Source of the DNA: Lachnoclostridium sp. UBA1175
GTDB taxonomy: Bacteria; Bacillota; Clostridia; Lachnospirales; Lachnospiraceae
DNA: 64,000 bases
Direction: 5' to 3'
Assembly (NCBI GenBank): GCA_002311665.1
Contig: DBYX01000019.1
Location: forward strand, 73,283-137,282
In this document: positions 37,357 through 44,606 of the stretch, piece by piece
Layout: each line of letters opens with the position of its first letter
Numbering within the stretch: position 1 is the stretch's first letter
The notes under the pieces: generated by a model
Database searches by the model: none
What the model saw: the letters and a program-made list of their open reading frames with translations, nothing else
Told to the model about the DNA's origin: nothing
Made by a program: the position numbers and the translations under genes

Positions 37357-37968
37357 CTACGGCTTTATGGTGTCGAACTCCCCGTCTTCTCTCTCCCGCA
37401 GGATCTCCGTCCCGTCGACGGCGACGTAGTAGATCGCGACGAGCATGCCGCTGTCCTTCTGCAGCACGTTGACTCCGACATACTCCTTGTCCCTGCCCGG
37501 AAAATTGCTCGTGTAATCGTCGATCTCCAGGCGGTACTCGGAGAGATTCTTATCCAATTTCAGTTTCGATTTCGCTACGCCGCGCAGCACTTCCTCCGCG
37601 CGTTTCTCCAATGTCTGCGTCAGCACCGGCGTCGGCGTGTCCGTCGGGAGCGTCGGATCATCCTGGTTCCCCGCCTTGCCCTTGCCGGTCGGCGTCACGC
37701 TCTCGGATGTCGTCTCATTCGTCTTGTTTTTCTTCTCGCCGCGCTCGCCGAGCTTCTCAAGCCCCCACGAGGCCAGGCCGAAGATGACCGCGATGCCCAG
37801 CACAAACAAAAACGCCTTGAGAAGGTTCATCATACCGCCGTTCTGCCCGCCCTTGCGGGAGCCGCCGCGGGAACCTCCGCTGCGCGTCGTGCCGCCGGCC
37901 TTCGCACTCCTCGTGCTCCGCCCGGAATTGCCGTTTTTCGAACTGTTTGTCGTCTTTCTCTGTGCCAC
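37357..37968 (-). CDS. basic low-complexity membrane protein, first gene of the DUF5717 operon
   Basis: 203 residues from GTG 37968, chosen because GGAGGG stands 8 bases ahead; a GTG 6 codons further upstream lacks an RBS. The N-terminal 45 residues are a Lys/Arg/Gly/Ser-rich segment, followed by a single membrane span (MMNLLKAFLFVLGIAVIFGLASWG) and an outer domain that ends in a KLDKNLSEYRLEIDDYTSN beta-strand region. A Thr/Pro linker (TDTPTPVLTQT) links the parts. It is 55 bp ahead of the DUF5717 gene and shares its promoter. It is conserved only by position as far as I can tell. Confidence 0.7.
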   Translation of the reverse strand: MAQRKTTNSSKNGNSGRSTRSAKAGGTTRSGGSRGGSRKGGQNGGMMNLLKAFLFVLGIAVIFGLASWGLEKLGERGEKKNKTNETTSESVTPTGKGKAGNQDDPTLPTDTPTPVLTQTLEKRAEEVLRGVAKSKLKLDKNLSEYRLEIDDYTSNFPGRDKEYVGVNVLQKDSGMLVAIYYVAVDGTEILREREDGEFDTIKP

Positions 37969-38001
37969 GACCGATACCCTCCACACGTACCTTCATTCAC
38001 T

Positions 38002-38020
38002 CGGAAAATGCCATTTTCCG
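38002..38020. repeat. divergent pair CGGAAAATG-C-CATTTTCCG
   Basis: A perfect 19-bp inverted repeat around one central C in the 5' leader of the DUF5717 operon. It has the same CATTTTNCG word in the outward arrangement. Confidence 0.6.
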
Positions 38021-38041
38021 CATTGTTCCTATACAGAGTCA

Positions 38042-38070
38042 ATTGTATCACAAGGATTAGTTTTTGTCAC
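38042..38070 (-). promoter_or_regulatory. promoter of the DUF5717 operon
   Basis: GTGACA (38070-38065) and TACAAT (38047-38042), 17 bp apart on the minus strand, directly downstream of the rplT terminator. It serves the seven genes 37968 to 29341. Confidence 0.6.
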
Positions 38071-38071
38071 G

Positions 38072-38102
38072 AAAAAAGAAACGCTGAGTGATCAGCGTTT
38101 CT
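38072..38102 (-). terminator. rplT terminator
   Basis: An 11-bp perfect stem (38077-38087 with 38092-38102) with loop GTGA; the minus strand continues with TTTTTT. It ends the infC-rpmI-rplT transcript. Confidence 0.85.
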
Positions 38103-38127
38103 TCGGTAAATCGTCATCGATTTTGCA

Positions 38128-38484
38128 TTAAGCAAGCTTTGCCTTAGCGGTCTCGCACAGAGAGGTGAAACCGGCTGCGTCGTTGATCGCCATCTCCGAA
38201 AGCATCTTGCGGTTGATGGTGATGTCGGCAAGCTTAAGACCATACATGAACTTGCTGTAGGACAGTCCGTTGAGCTTGCAGCCCGCGCTGATACGCGCGA
38301 TCCAAAGCTGACGCATCTGTCTCTTTCTCTCCTTGCGGCCTGCGAATGCGGATGCAAGTGCGCGCATTACGGCCTGCTTCGCGATACGGTACTGCTTGGA
38401 TCTTGCTCCCCTGTAACCCTTCGCGAGCTTCAATACTCTGTTATGTTTCTTCTTGGCGTTCAAGCCGCCCTTAATTCTAGCCAT
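38128..38484 (-). CDS. rplT: 50S ribosomal protein L20
   Basis: 118 residues, starting MARIKGGLNAKKKHNRVLKLAKGYRG, the canonical L20 N-terminus with its basic RNA-binding extension and YSKFMYGL. It is an early-assembly protein that binds 23S rRNA. In Bacillus-type operons it also represses its own operon by binding the infC leader. The RBS and start are normal. Confidence 0.98.
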   Translation of the reverse strand: MARIKGGLNAKKKHNRVLKLAKGYRGARSKQYRIAKQAVMRALASAFAGRKERKRQMRQLWIARISAGCKLNGLSYSKFMYGLKLADITINRKMLSEMAINDAAGFTSLCETAKAKLA

Positions 38485-38511
38485 TGTATTTGTCCTCCTT
38501 CGACAGGTCTC

Positions 38512-38709
38512 TTACAGGTACGGTAAGATTTTCTTCATGTTTCCTTCGTTCGTGCGATCCATGATCGTCGACTTGCGAAGGGTTCTCTTAAGCTTCGTCG
38601 TCTTCTTGGTCAGGATGTGCTGCTTCCCGGCCTTCATTCTCTTAAGCTTGCCAGTTCCTGTCTTGGTAAAACGTTTTGCAGCAGCTCTGCTGGTCTTCAT
38701 CTTAGGCAT
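38512..38709 (-). CDS. rpmI: 50S ribosomal protein L35
   Basis: 65 residues starting [20 protein letters not shown], the L35 signature with many Lys/Arg. It lies 27 bp ahead of rplT and 90 bp after infC. Confidence 0.98.
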   Translation of the reverse strand: MPKMKTSRAAAKRFTKTGTGKLKRMKAGKQHILTKKTTKLKRTLRKSTIMDRTNEGNMKKILPYL

Positions 38710-38799
38710 GGTATTGTCCTCCTGATAGTTTTTTATTGGCGCAACGATTCCCTACCGCGCTATGCCGCGCCGCATTTCTGCGATCGCACGGCCGGAATG

Positions 38800-39312
38800 T
38801 CACTTGGTTTTCTTCTCCGACAAGATCACGGTCAGATTGCGTCCCTCAAGCTTCGGGGGCTTGTCGATCGCCGAGCAGTCCGCGAGTTTCTCGCAAAATG
38901 CCATAACGATGTCCATACCCGTCTGTTGATGCGCCATCTCACGCCCGCGGAACCGCAGCGCAACCTTCACCTTGTTGCCCTTGGTGAGGAACTTGCGTGC
39001 CATCTCCGCCTTGGTGTTCATGTCGTTCTCTGCGATCGTCGCGGAAAGCTGAACCTCTTTGATCTCCGTGGTCTTCTGCTTTCTGCGATTCTCTTTCGCC
39101 TTCCGCATTGCTTCGTAGCGGAATTTGCTGTAATCCACCGTCTTACAGACCGGCGGGTTGGCGGTCGGAGCGATCAGAACCAGGTCGAGATTCGCGTCAT
39201 GCGCGATCTTCAAAGCCTCCGCAAGCGGCATGATTCCGAGTGTCTCTCCGTTTTCGCCAAGTGCGCGAACTTCCTTCGCGCGGATCTGCTCATTGATCAA
39301 ATAGTCGCTGAT
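38800..39312 (-). CDS. infC: translation initiation factor IF-3 with AUC start
   Basis: 170 residues with the usual IF-3 layout: N-domain (LINEQIRAKEVRALGENGE), linker, and C-domain (KLTVILSEKK type end). The start is ATC at 39312-39310: AGGAGG ends 9 bases before it, TGA blocks the frame 6 bases further up, and the next candidate (TTG at 39300) lies 21 bases from the RBS. The extra residues (SDYL) match the typical IF-3 start. infC is the classic gene that uses AUU/AUC/AUA and so is repressed by its own product. It is the first gene of the L35/L20 operon. Confidence 0.95.
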   Translation of the reverse strand: MSDYLINEQIRAKEVRALGENGETLGIMPLAEALKIAHDANLDLVLIAPTANPPVCKTVDYSKFRYEAMRKAKENRRKQKTTEIKEVQLSATIAENDMNTKAEMARKFLTKGNKVKVALRFRGREMAHQQTGMDIVMAFCEKLADCSAIDKPPKLEGRNLTVILSEKKTK

Positions 39313-39522
39313 AGCTCACACCTCCTAAACACAGTGTACTGTTTCTTCTTATCCGCCCTTGCGCTCAGCGCAAAAAAATGAGCGGACATACAAATATCCA
39401 CTCATAGAAAACAACGTCAACCGGATGGTTGCGATATATTCTTATGTTGACCTCTTCGCGCATTTGCTTGAGGCGAGAGCGGATACTCTTCTTCGGTCGT
39501 CCGTCGGTCTCCCGCGGACAGC
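39313..39522 (-). ncRNA. infC leader with attenuator (L20-leader-like)
   Basis: The roughly 210-base leader between the promoter (39529-39557) and infC ends with a transcription attenuator (39379-39404). This order matches the L20-autoregulated leader of low-GC Firmicutes, where L20 binding stabilises termination. I have not folded it against the published consensus. Confidence 0.7.
39372..39404 (-). terminator. attenuator hairpin in the infC leader
   Basis: TGAGTGGA and TCCGCTCA pair (39404-39397 with 39386-39379), followed by seven Ts on the minus strand, about 60 bases before the infC start. Confidence 0.8.
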
Positions 39523-39528
39523 ATCGCT

Positions 39529-39557
39529 ATGATAACACTACCGCTGCGGCTTGTCAA
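39529..39557 (-). promoter_or_regulatory. infC operon promoter
   Basis: TTGACA (39557-39552) and TATCAT (39534-39529), 17 bp apart. The palindrome CATTTTGCGAAAAATG sits just upstream of the -35 box. Confidence 0.85.
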
Positions 39558-39560
39558 GCA

Positions 39561-39576
39561 CATTTTGCGAAAAATG
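39561..39576. repeat. palindrome CATTTTGCGAAAAATG
   Basis: An exact second copy of the 16-mer at 11721-11736, placed 4 bp upstream of the infC -35 box. Confidence 0.65.
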
Positions 39577-39617
39577 CGGGCCGTTCAAGCGGAAGTTCCC
39601 TGCGCTTCCGCAGGCTG

Positions 39618-39959
39618 TCAGCCGAGCCGCGGTTCGATGAGCGGGTTCTCCCAGTCGATCGTCCCGTCGAGCTGTGCCGCGAGCGCGTCCACCTGCTCCC
39701 GCAGCTCCGCAAGATAAACCGCCTCCTTCTTCTTCGAGCGGCGGCCCTTGCCCTCGTACGCGATGCCGCTCACACACGCGTCATAGCTGATCATAAAATC
39801 CTCGGGATCGTCGTGCGGGAAGAAGCTGACCGAGTACTCGTACGTGATCATCCCGGCGTCCGAGGTAGCCGTCAGACGCACGGCTGCCGCGTGGCGCTCA
39901 CGCTCGTTGGCGACGCACTCCGCGCCGTAGTAACACAGAAACACATCGATAACTTTCAT
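39618..39959 (-). CDS. small conserved-looking cytosolic protein, unknown
   Basis: 113 residues with the normal RBS GGGAGG. The sequence MKVIDVFLCYYGAECVANERERHAAAV and the acidic middle (SFFPHDDPEDFMISYDACVSG) suggest a globular beta-alpha protein; a KKKEAVYLAELREQVDALAAQ helix ends it. No motif is recognised. It lies 66 bp downstream of proC and may be in its transcript. Confidence 0.6.
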   Translation of the reverse strand: MKVIDVFLCYYGAECVANERERHAAAVRLTATSDAGMITYEYSVSFFPHDDPEDFMISYDACVSGIAYEGKGRRSKKKEAVYLAELREQVDALAAQLDGTIDWENPLIEPRLG

Positions 39960-40025
39960 TGTCGTCCTCCCTTGTTCCTTCGGTCTGTGAAACCCCGCGC
40001 CGTCGCCGACACGGGGATGTCCGTA

Positions 40026-40832
40026 TCAACCTTTCTTCTTGTTCACGATCGCGTCGATGCACTCGATGCACGCGGAGCGGAAGCCCGCCTTCTCAAGCGC
40101 CGCAACACCGCAGATCGTAGTTCCCTTCGGCGAGCACACCGCATCCTTCAGCACGCCGGGATGCTCCCCCGTCACCTGCTGCAGCTTCGCGCTGCCGAGC
40201 ACGGTCTGCGAGATCAGCTTGTACGCCGTCGCGCGGGGCAGGCCGTATTTGACGCCCGCATCCGCATACGCCTCCATAAAGAGGTCGACAAACGCCGGGC
40301 CGCATCCGCTGATGTAACCGCCGATCCCCATCAGATCCGTGGGGAGCGGGATCACCACGCCCAGGCCCTCGAAGAGACGCTTCATCTCCGTGAGCTCCGC
40401 AGGCTTGAGCGAATTTTTCTCCTCGAAGAGGAACACGCCCTCGCCTACCATCGCCGGAGTGTTCGGCATGATGCACTGGATCCGCACGGAATCGTCGATG
40501 CCGACAATGCCGGACAGCTGCTGCTCAAACGTGTCATAGGTCCAGCCTGCCGCGATGGACCAGAGCGCCTTGCCGAACAGATTGTTCCCGAGCTCCTTCA
40601 AAACACTCTCGATCTGGTACGGCTTGCAGGCGATCACGATCGTGTCCGCCTCACCGGCCACCGCCTTGGCGCTCGCCATCGGTACGAAACCGATCCTCGC
40701 CGCATTGGCCGCAAGCTTCTCCTGGTTCGGCGCGTACGCACAGAGGTCCGTCGCCTCCACCAGGCCCTTCTTCACCCAGCCTTCCGCAATAGCCAAGGCC
40801 ATGTTGCCCATTCCGATAAAACCGATCTTCAT
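40026..40832 (-). CDS. proC: pyrroline-5-carboxylate reductase
   Basis: 268 residues. The Rossmann fold begins MKIGFIGMGNMALAIAEG, and the C-terminal dimer domain has SGCGPAFVDLFMEAYADAGVKYGLPR, the ProC signature. It reduces P5C to L-proline with NAD(P)H in the last step of proline synthesis. It is 27 bp downstream of the NADAR-macro gene, so the two are likely cotranscribed although they have no evident metabolic link. Confidence 0.97.
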   Translation of the reverse strand: MKIGFIGMGNMALAIAEGWVKKGLVEATDLCAYAPNQEKLAANAARIGFVPMASAKAVAGEADTIVIACKPYQIESVLKELGNNLFGKALWSIAAGWTYDTFEQQLSGIVGIDDSVRIQCIMPNTPAMVGEGVFLFEEKNSLKPAELTEMKRLFEGLGVVIPLPTDLMGIGGYISGCGPAFVDLFMEAYADAGVKYGLPRATAYKLISQTVLGSAKLQQVTGEHPGVLKDAVCSPKGTTICGVAALEKAGFRSACIECIDAIVNKKKG

Positions 40833-40859
40833 AGTTGTTCACCCTCGTTATTGTCTTAT

Positions 40860-43535
40860 TTATTTGAATACATCCTTGTACATGGCAAATGTGCGGTCAT
40901 CCGCGCTGACGAAGATCACCTTGATGCCGTACTCGGGATGCCTGCGCATCCAGCCCTGCACCGTGCGGCTCGCGACAAGCGTCGCCTCGCGGAGCGGATA
41001 TCCGTAGTAACCCGTCGAGATCGGCGGGAACGCGATGGAGTGAATGTCGTACTTCATCGCAAGGTTGAGGCAGTTCTCGTAGCACATCGTCAGGTAGACC
41101 GGATCCGTCTCATCGCCGGAGTAGCGCGGTCCTACGGTATGGATGACAAACTGCGCCTTCAGGCGGTAGCCGCCGGAGATCTTCGCCCGTCCGACGTCGC
41201 AGCCCCTGAGCGCCGCACACTCGCGCAACAGCTCCGGACCCGCTGCCTTCATAATGGAGTTGTCGATACCGTTGCCGCCCATCAGCGTCGTGTTGGTCGC
41301 GTTGACTACGCAATCGCAGTCGACCGCCGCGATGTTGCCGTGCTTGATGACGATCTCGCTGCGGATCTCGTCCCGGTACGTGAGCGGACGCTGAGGCGCG
41401 GGATCGGTGTGAGGGATGAACTGCGTCTTCGGCGCCGGAGGCTCCGGGAGTTCTTCCTCTTCCTCGTCCTCGTCCTCCTCGTCGGACTCTTCATCCTCAT
41501 CCTCGGACTCGTCGTATTCTTCGTCTTCTTCCTCGTCCTCCGAGTCATCCTCTTCGGACTCGTCATACTCTTCCGCGGTCTCCTCGTACGCCGCTTCGGC
41601 TTCCGCATTCTCCGCGACTTCCGTCGCCTCGGTCTCTGCGGTCTCCTCGTACGCGGCTCTCTCGCCCGGGGTCTCTTCGACCGTCTCCGCCGTCTCCTCG
41701 GTCTCACCCGGCTCTTCGGTAGCCTTCGGTGCGGCAGGTCTCACGAACTCCGCATACCACGGTTTCTCCGCCGGCGCCGACTCCTCTGCCTTCACGGGCT
41801 CTTCCGCCGCTGCAGGCTCCTCGGGCTCCACGGGCTCCTCGGCCTTCGCAGGTTCCTCGTAAGCCGTCTCCTCCGCTGCCGCAGGTTCCTCCGCCGCGGC
41901 GCTTTCTTCCACGGCCGTAAACTCTATCGTCTCCGGCTCCGCTGCGGCAGCCTCGACCGGCGTGAAGGACGTCTCCTCGACATTGTCCTCCTCTTCCGTC
42001 TCCAGCTCAACCACAACCTCGTCGGGCATCGTTCCGGTCACGATCTCGTACGGCACGCTCTCTGCCTCGAGCTCCTGCTCACCGGCAGCGGCCTCGGCCT
42101 CAGGCGCATTGTCCGCAGCAGGCGCGGTCTCTTCGGCAACGCTCTGTGCCGCGGCGCCCTCCGTGTCGCTCTCCATATCACGGATCGCGCTCCACATATC
42201 GTTCGCACGCACTCCCTCGCCGATCCCGGACTCGAAGTTGGTCGTCGCTTCCTCCTCAGCCGTCTCGTCCTCCGTTACCCGCAGGCTCGTCGCACCGAGA
42301 TACGTCTCCGGCGCGGAAGTCCTGCCGGGATCCTGCGTCCCGACGAGCCGGTTGCGTGCACCGCTCGCGAGATCCACGATGATGTGCGTCTCCTCATACT
42401 GTTCCGATGCGGCCTCCGCTGCGGCAGGCTCGCTGTCCGCAGTTTCCGTGTCGGTCGAAGGGATCTCCTCGTGGAATCCGTCCGTCATACTCTCGACCTG
42501 CGCGAGCAGCGACGAAGGATTGCGAAGTCCTCCGCGGTAGCGCATCAGGTCGAAAATGTCCTGTTTCATCTCAAAGAAACCCGCGACCGGAAGCCCCGCG
42601 CTCTGTCCGCTCCGAAGCATCCACTCGAGTTCCTCAAATGTATAGTTGGCCACGCCGAGGTCCTCGTAAGACCGGCTGCGGCGCAGGTTGAAGAATACCT
42701 CCTCCATCCAGGTCGCTACGATCTCCGAGAGATACGGCAGCATGCACGCCTCGTAAATGTGCATGTTCCACACGGAGACATCCGACGCCTCATGCTCGTC
42801 GAGTCCGTGCCCCTCTCCGCGCGCCTCTCGGTCCGCCTCACGGGCTTCTCTCACGCTGCCGCCGAACGTTCCCGCCGTCTCCGGGTCAAACTCGTCCAGA
42901 ACGCCGTTCGCACCCGCTGCCGCCTCCAGCTCGCGCCGGATCTTCTCGGCTTTGTCGGAATCGTTCTTGCGGGAGACACGGACCGGCTGCGGCGCGCGCA
43001 GGTCGACTGCGTCGACATACTGCGTCACCGTCACGCCTGCGACCGAGCACCAGGAGCGCAGGTCCTCGCGCACGCGCATCAGCGTACGCCCGAGCAGGTT
43101 GCGACCCTTCCACTCCTTCGGTTCACCGCTTCGCGCATCCTCAATATCCATACCGATGCCCCACACGAGGTCGCGCGGTGCACACTCCGCCAACAGCGCG
43201 CTTCCCGTACCGAGCAGATTGTAAAGAAGCTCCGGGTTCTGCTGGAATTTGGCCCGGATACCGCGGCGCAGTATCTGCACGCGGATCGTCTTCCAAAGCA
43301 CATCGTTATAATGCGCGACGCTTCGCCCGAGTTTCTTGATCTCGGGAAGATCCTTCGACGCCATGATCCTGTCGGCGATCTCCAGATCCCCGAAGGTCAG
43401 TGCCTTCTGGAACATCATATACTGTTCCATCGAATGATACTTGCGCCCCGCATACATAAAATCGGACAGGTACCAGTTGCTCAGATACCCGTACTCCCCA
43501 TCCGGCTCGTAAAACCGGATCACTCTGCTTTCCAT
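40860..43535 (-). CDS. NADAR - acidic linker - macrodomain fusion protein
   Basis: 891 residues from ATG 43535 (RBS GAGGAGAAGGAG). Residues 1-160 form a NADAR (YbiA/DUF1768) domain: FYEPDGEYGYLSNWY at the start, HSMEQYMMFQKAL, the catalytic-type LLAECAPRDLVWGIGM segment and GRNLLGRTLMRVREDL. Residues 728-891 form a macrodomain: VVNATNTTLMGGNGID, GGYRLKAQFVIHTVGP, PPISTGYYGYP. Between them lie about 570 residues, first a helical part (about 240-400) and then a Glu/Ala-rich acidic linker with EEDEDEEE runs. NADAR and macrodomains both remove ADP-ribose from nucleic acids, proteins or metabolites. Joining them suggests two-step ADP-ribose removal, which I infer. The gene is cotranscribed with proC. 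Confidence 0.88.
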   Translation of the reverse strand: MESRVIRFYEPDGEYGYLSNWYLSDFMYAGRKYHSMEQYMMFQKALTFGDLEIADRIMASKDLPEIKKLGRSVAHYNDVLWKTIRVQILRRGIRAKFQQNPELLYNLLGTGSALLAECAPRDLVWGIGMDIEDARSGEPKEWKGRNLLGRTLMRVREDLRSWCSVAGVTVTQYVDAVDLRAPQPVRVSRKNDSDKAEKIRRELEAAAGANGVLDEFDPETAGTFGGSVREAREADREARGEGHGLDEHEASDVSVWNMHIYEACMLPYLSEIVATWMEEVFFNLRRSRSYEDLGVANYTFEELEWMLRSGQSAGLPVAGFFEMKQDIFDLMRYRGGLRNPSSLLAQVESMTDGFHEEIPSTDTETADSEPAAAEAASEQYEETHIIVDLASGARNRLVGTQDPGRTSAPETYLGATSLRVTEDETAEEEATTNFESGIGEGVRANDMWSAIRDMESDTEGAAAQSVAEETAPAADNAPEAEAAAGEQELEAESVPYEIVTGTMPDEVVVELETEEEDNVEETSFTPVEAAAAEPETIEFTAVEESAAAEEPAAAEETAYEEPAKAEEPVEPEEPAAAEEPVKAEESAPAEKPWYAEFVRPAAPKATEEPGETEETAETVEETPGERAAYEETAETEATEVAENAEAEAAYEETAEEYDESEEDDSEDEEEDEEYDESEDEDEESDEEDEDEEEEELPEPPAPKTQFIPHTDPAPQRPLTYRDEIRSEIVIKHGNIAAVDCDCVVNATNTTLMGGNGIDNSIMKAAGPELLRECAALRGCDVGRAKISGGYRLKAQFVIHTVGPRYSGDETDPVYLTMCYENCLNLAMKYDIHSIAFPPISTGYYGYPLREATLVASRTVQGWMRRHPEYGIKVIFVSADDRTFAMYKDVFK

Positions 43536-43684
43536 ACTCCTTCTCCTCTCGTCGGAACAAAGTGAACGACGGAAGACGGATCGCGCCGGCGATCCGCCAA
43601 GGCGAAAACGAGGAACGTTTTCGCATATCCTCCTATATACGCGCGGCGGCAACCCCAATGCGACCGCCGAACGTCCTTTTTGCT

Positions 43685-43713
43685 ATTGTACCGCACGACG
43701 TGCCACAATGCAA
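43685..43713 (-). promoter_or_regulatory. promoter of the NADAR-macro gene
   Basis: TTGCAT (43713-43708) and TACAAT (43690-43685), 17 bp apart. It lies directly downstream of the thioesterase terminator. Confidence 0.65.
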
Positions 43714-43748
43714 GAAAAAAGCGGCATCACGTCGCCGCAATGCCGCTT
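43713..43748 (-). terminator. terminator of the thioesterase gene
   Basis: AAGCGGCAT (43719-43727) pairs with ATGCCGCTT (43740-43748); the minus strand continues with TTTTTTC. Confidence 0.8.
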
Positions 43749-43759
43749 CTCATACTGTT

Positions 43760-44494
43760 TTACCGTCCGTTCGGATCATCGATCCGCTCCGTCACAAGCT
43801 CCACGACGCAGGCCGTCTCATCGGTGTTGAGCGAGATCACAACTCGTCCGTCGGCATCACTCACCACCGGCGTGATCGTATCGCCCGGGCGCACCTGCTT
43901 CCGATACTCCACGCGAAGCCCCGTGACTGCCGCGTTCTTCGGCGCATAGCTCAGCGCCAGATGCACGAACTGCCCGTTGTTCACATGCCCGTTGTTGTCG
44001 AGCATATACTCCTGCACCGGAACGGCGGCATAGGCCGTCCCGCCCTCGGGCACCTCTATTTTCCGCCCGCGGCTCTCGAAGAGCGGGCCGTCACCGAGCG
44101 TGTAGCGGGACAGAATGTCCTCGGGGATGCGCGTCATGCGCATGCGCTCCATATCCATCAGCGCCCACTGCGCGTCTGCCTCGGCCAGCACCTCACCGTC
44201 CGCCGTCTTCATATACACCGCACGGTTTCCGAGCATCCCGTGGAAGCGGTACGGATACGTCCCCACGACGATGCGCTCCTCCAGCTCCGGCAGGCGGCGG
44301 ATGCGAACGTCCCAAGCGATCAGAAACCACGCGAGTGACCGCTCCGTCAGTACCTTCGTGCCGACGCCGAGCGCCTCGCTCTGGCTGATCGCCGCATCCT
44401 GAAAATAATCGATCAGCGCGGGGAGCGAGAGCTTCAGCTCACCCGTCACCCTGCTGTACCGAACCGTGTCGGTGTATTCGTATGCTACTCCCAT
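43760..44494 (-). CDS. acyl-ACP thioesterase
   Basis: 244 residues from ATG 44494 (AAAGGAG is 11 bases ahead). It shows the double hot-dog fold of the bacterial FatA/FatB-like family: an N-terminal half with LSLPALIDYFQDAAI and SLAWFLIAWDVRI, and a C-terminal half with the MLDNNGHVNNGQFVH motif (Asn/His catalytic region). It releases fatty acids from acyl carrier protein. It sits downstream of an acyl-CoA ligase and a cupin-XRE regulator, so the operon may recycle or tune acyl chains. Transcribed with them across a 112-bp gap holding a CATTTTNCG palindrome. Confidence 0.9.
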   Translation of the reverse strand: MGVAYEYTDTVRYSRVTGELKLSLPALIDYFQDAAISQSEALGVGTKVLTERSLAWFLIAWDVRIRRLPELEERIVVGTYPYRFHGMLGNRAVYMKTADGEVLAEADAQWALMDMERMRMTRIPEDILSRYTLGDGPLFESRGRKIEVPEGGTAYAAVPVQEYMLDNNGHVNNGQFVHLALSYAPKNAAVTGLRVEYRKQVRPGDTITPVVSDADGRVVISLNTDETACVVELVTERIDDPNGR

Positions 44495-44524
44495 TGTCCT
44501 TGACTCCTTTCCCCCATGACACCG

Positions 44525-44540
44525 CATTTTTCGTAAAATA
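44525..44540. repeat. palindrome CATTTTTCGTAAAATA
   Basis: A 16-bp imperfect palindrome of the CATTTTNCG family, in the gap between the acyl-CoA ligase and thioesterase genes. Confidence 0.55.
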
Positions 44541-44606
44541 CCGCCCCCGACGGTTCACGCCGGAAGCGGTCTGTGTCTCACTGTAATCGTTTGTCCCCGG
44601 ATGCCG

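Noticed and set aside
39991..40016. CCCCG...CGGGG hairpin after proC as a terminator
   Set aside because: The stem is irregular and the minus-strand continuation TTTC is too short a T-run to be sure.
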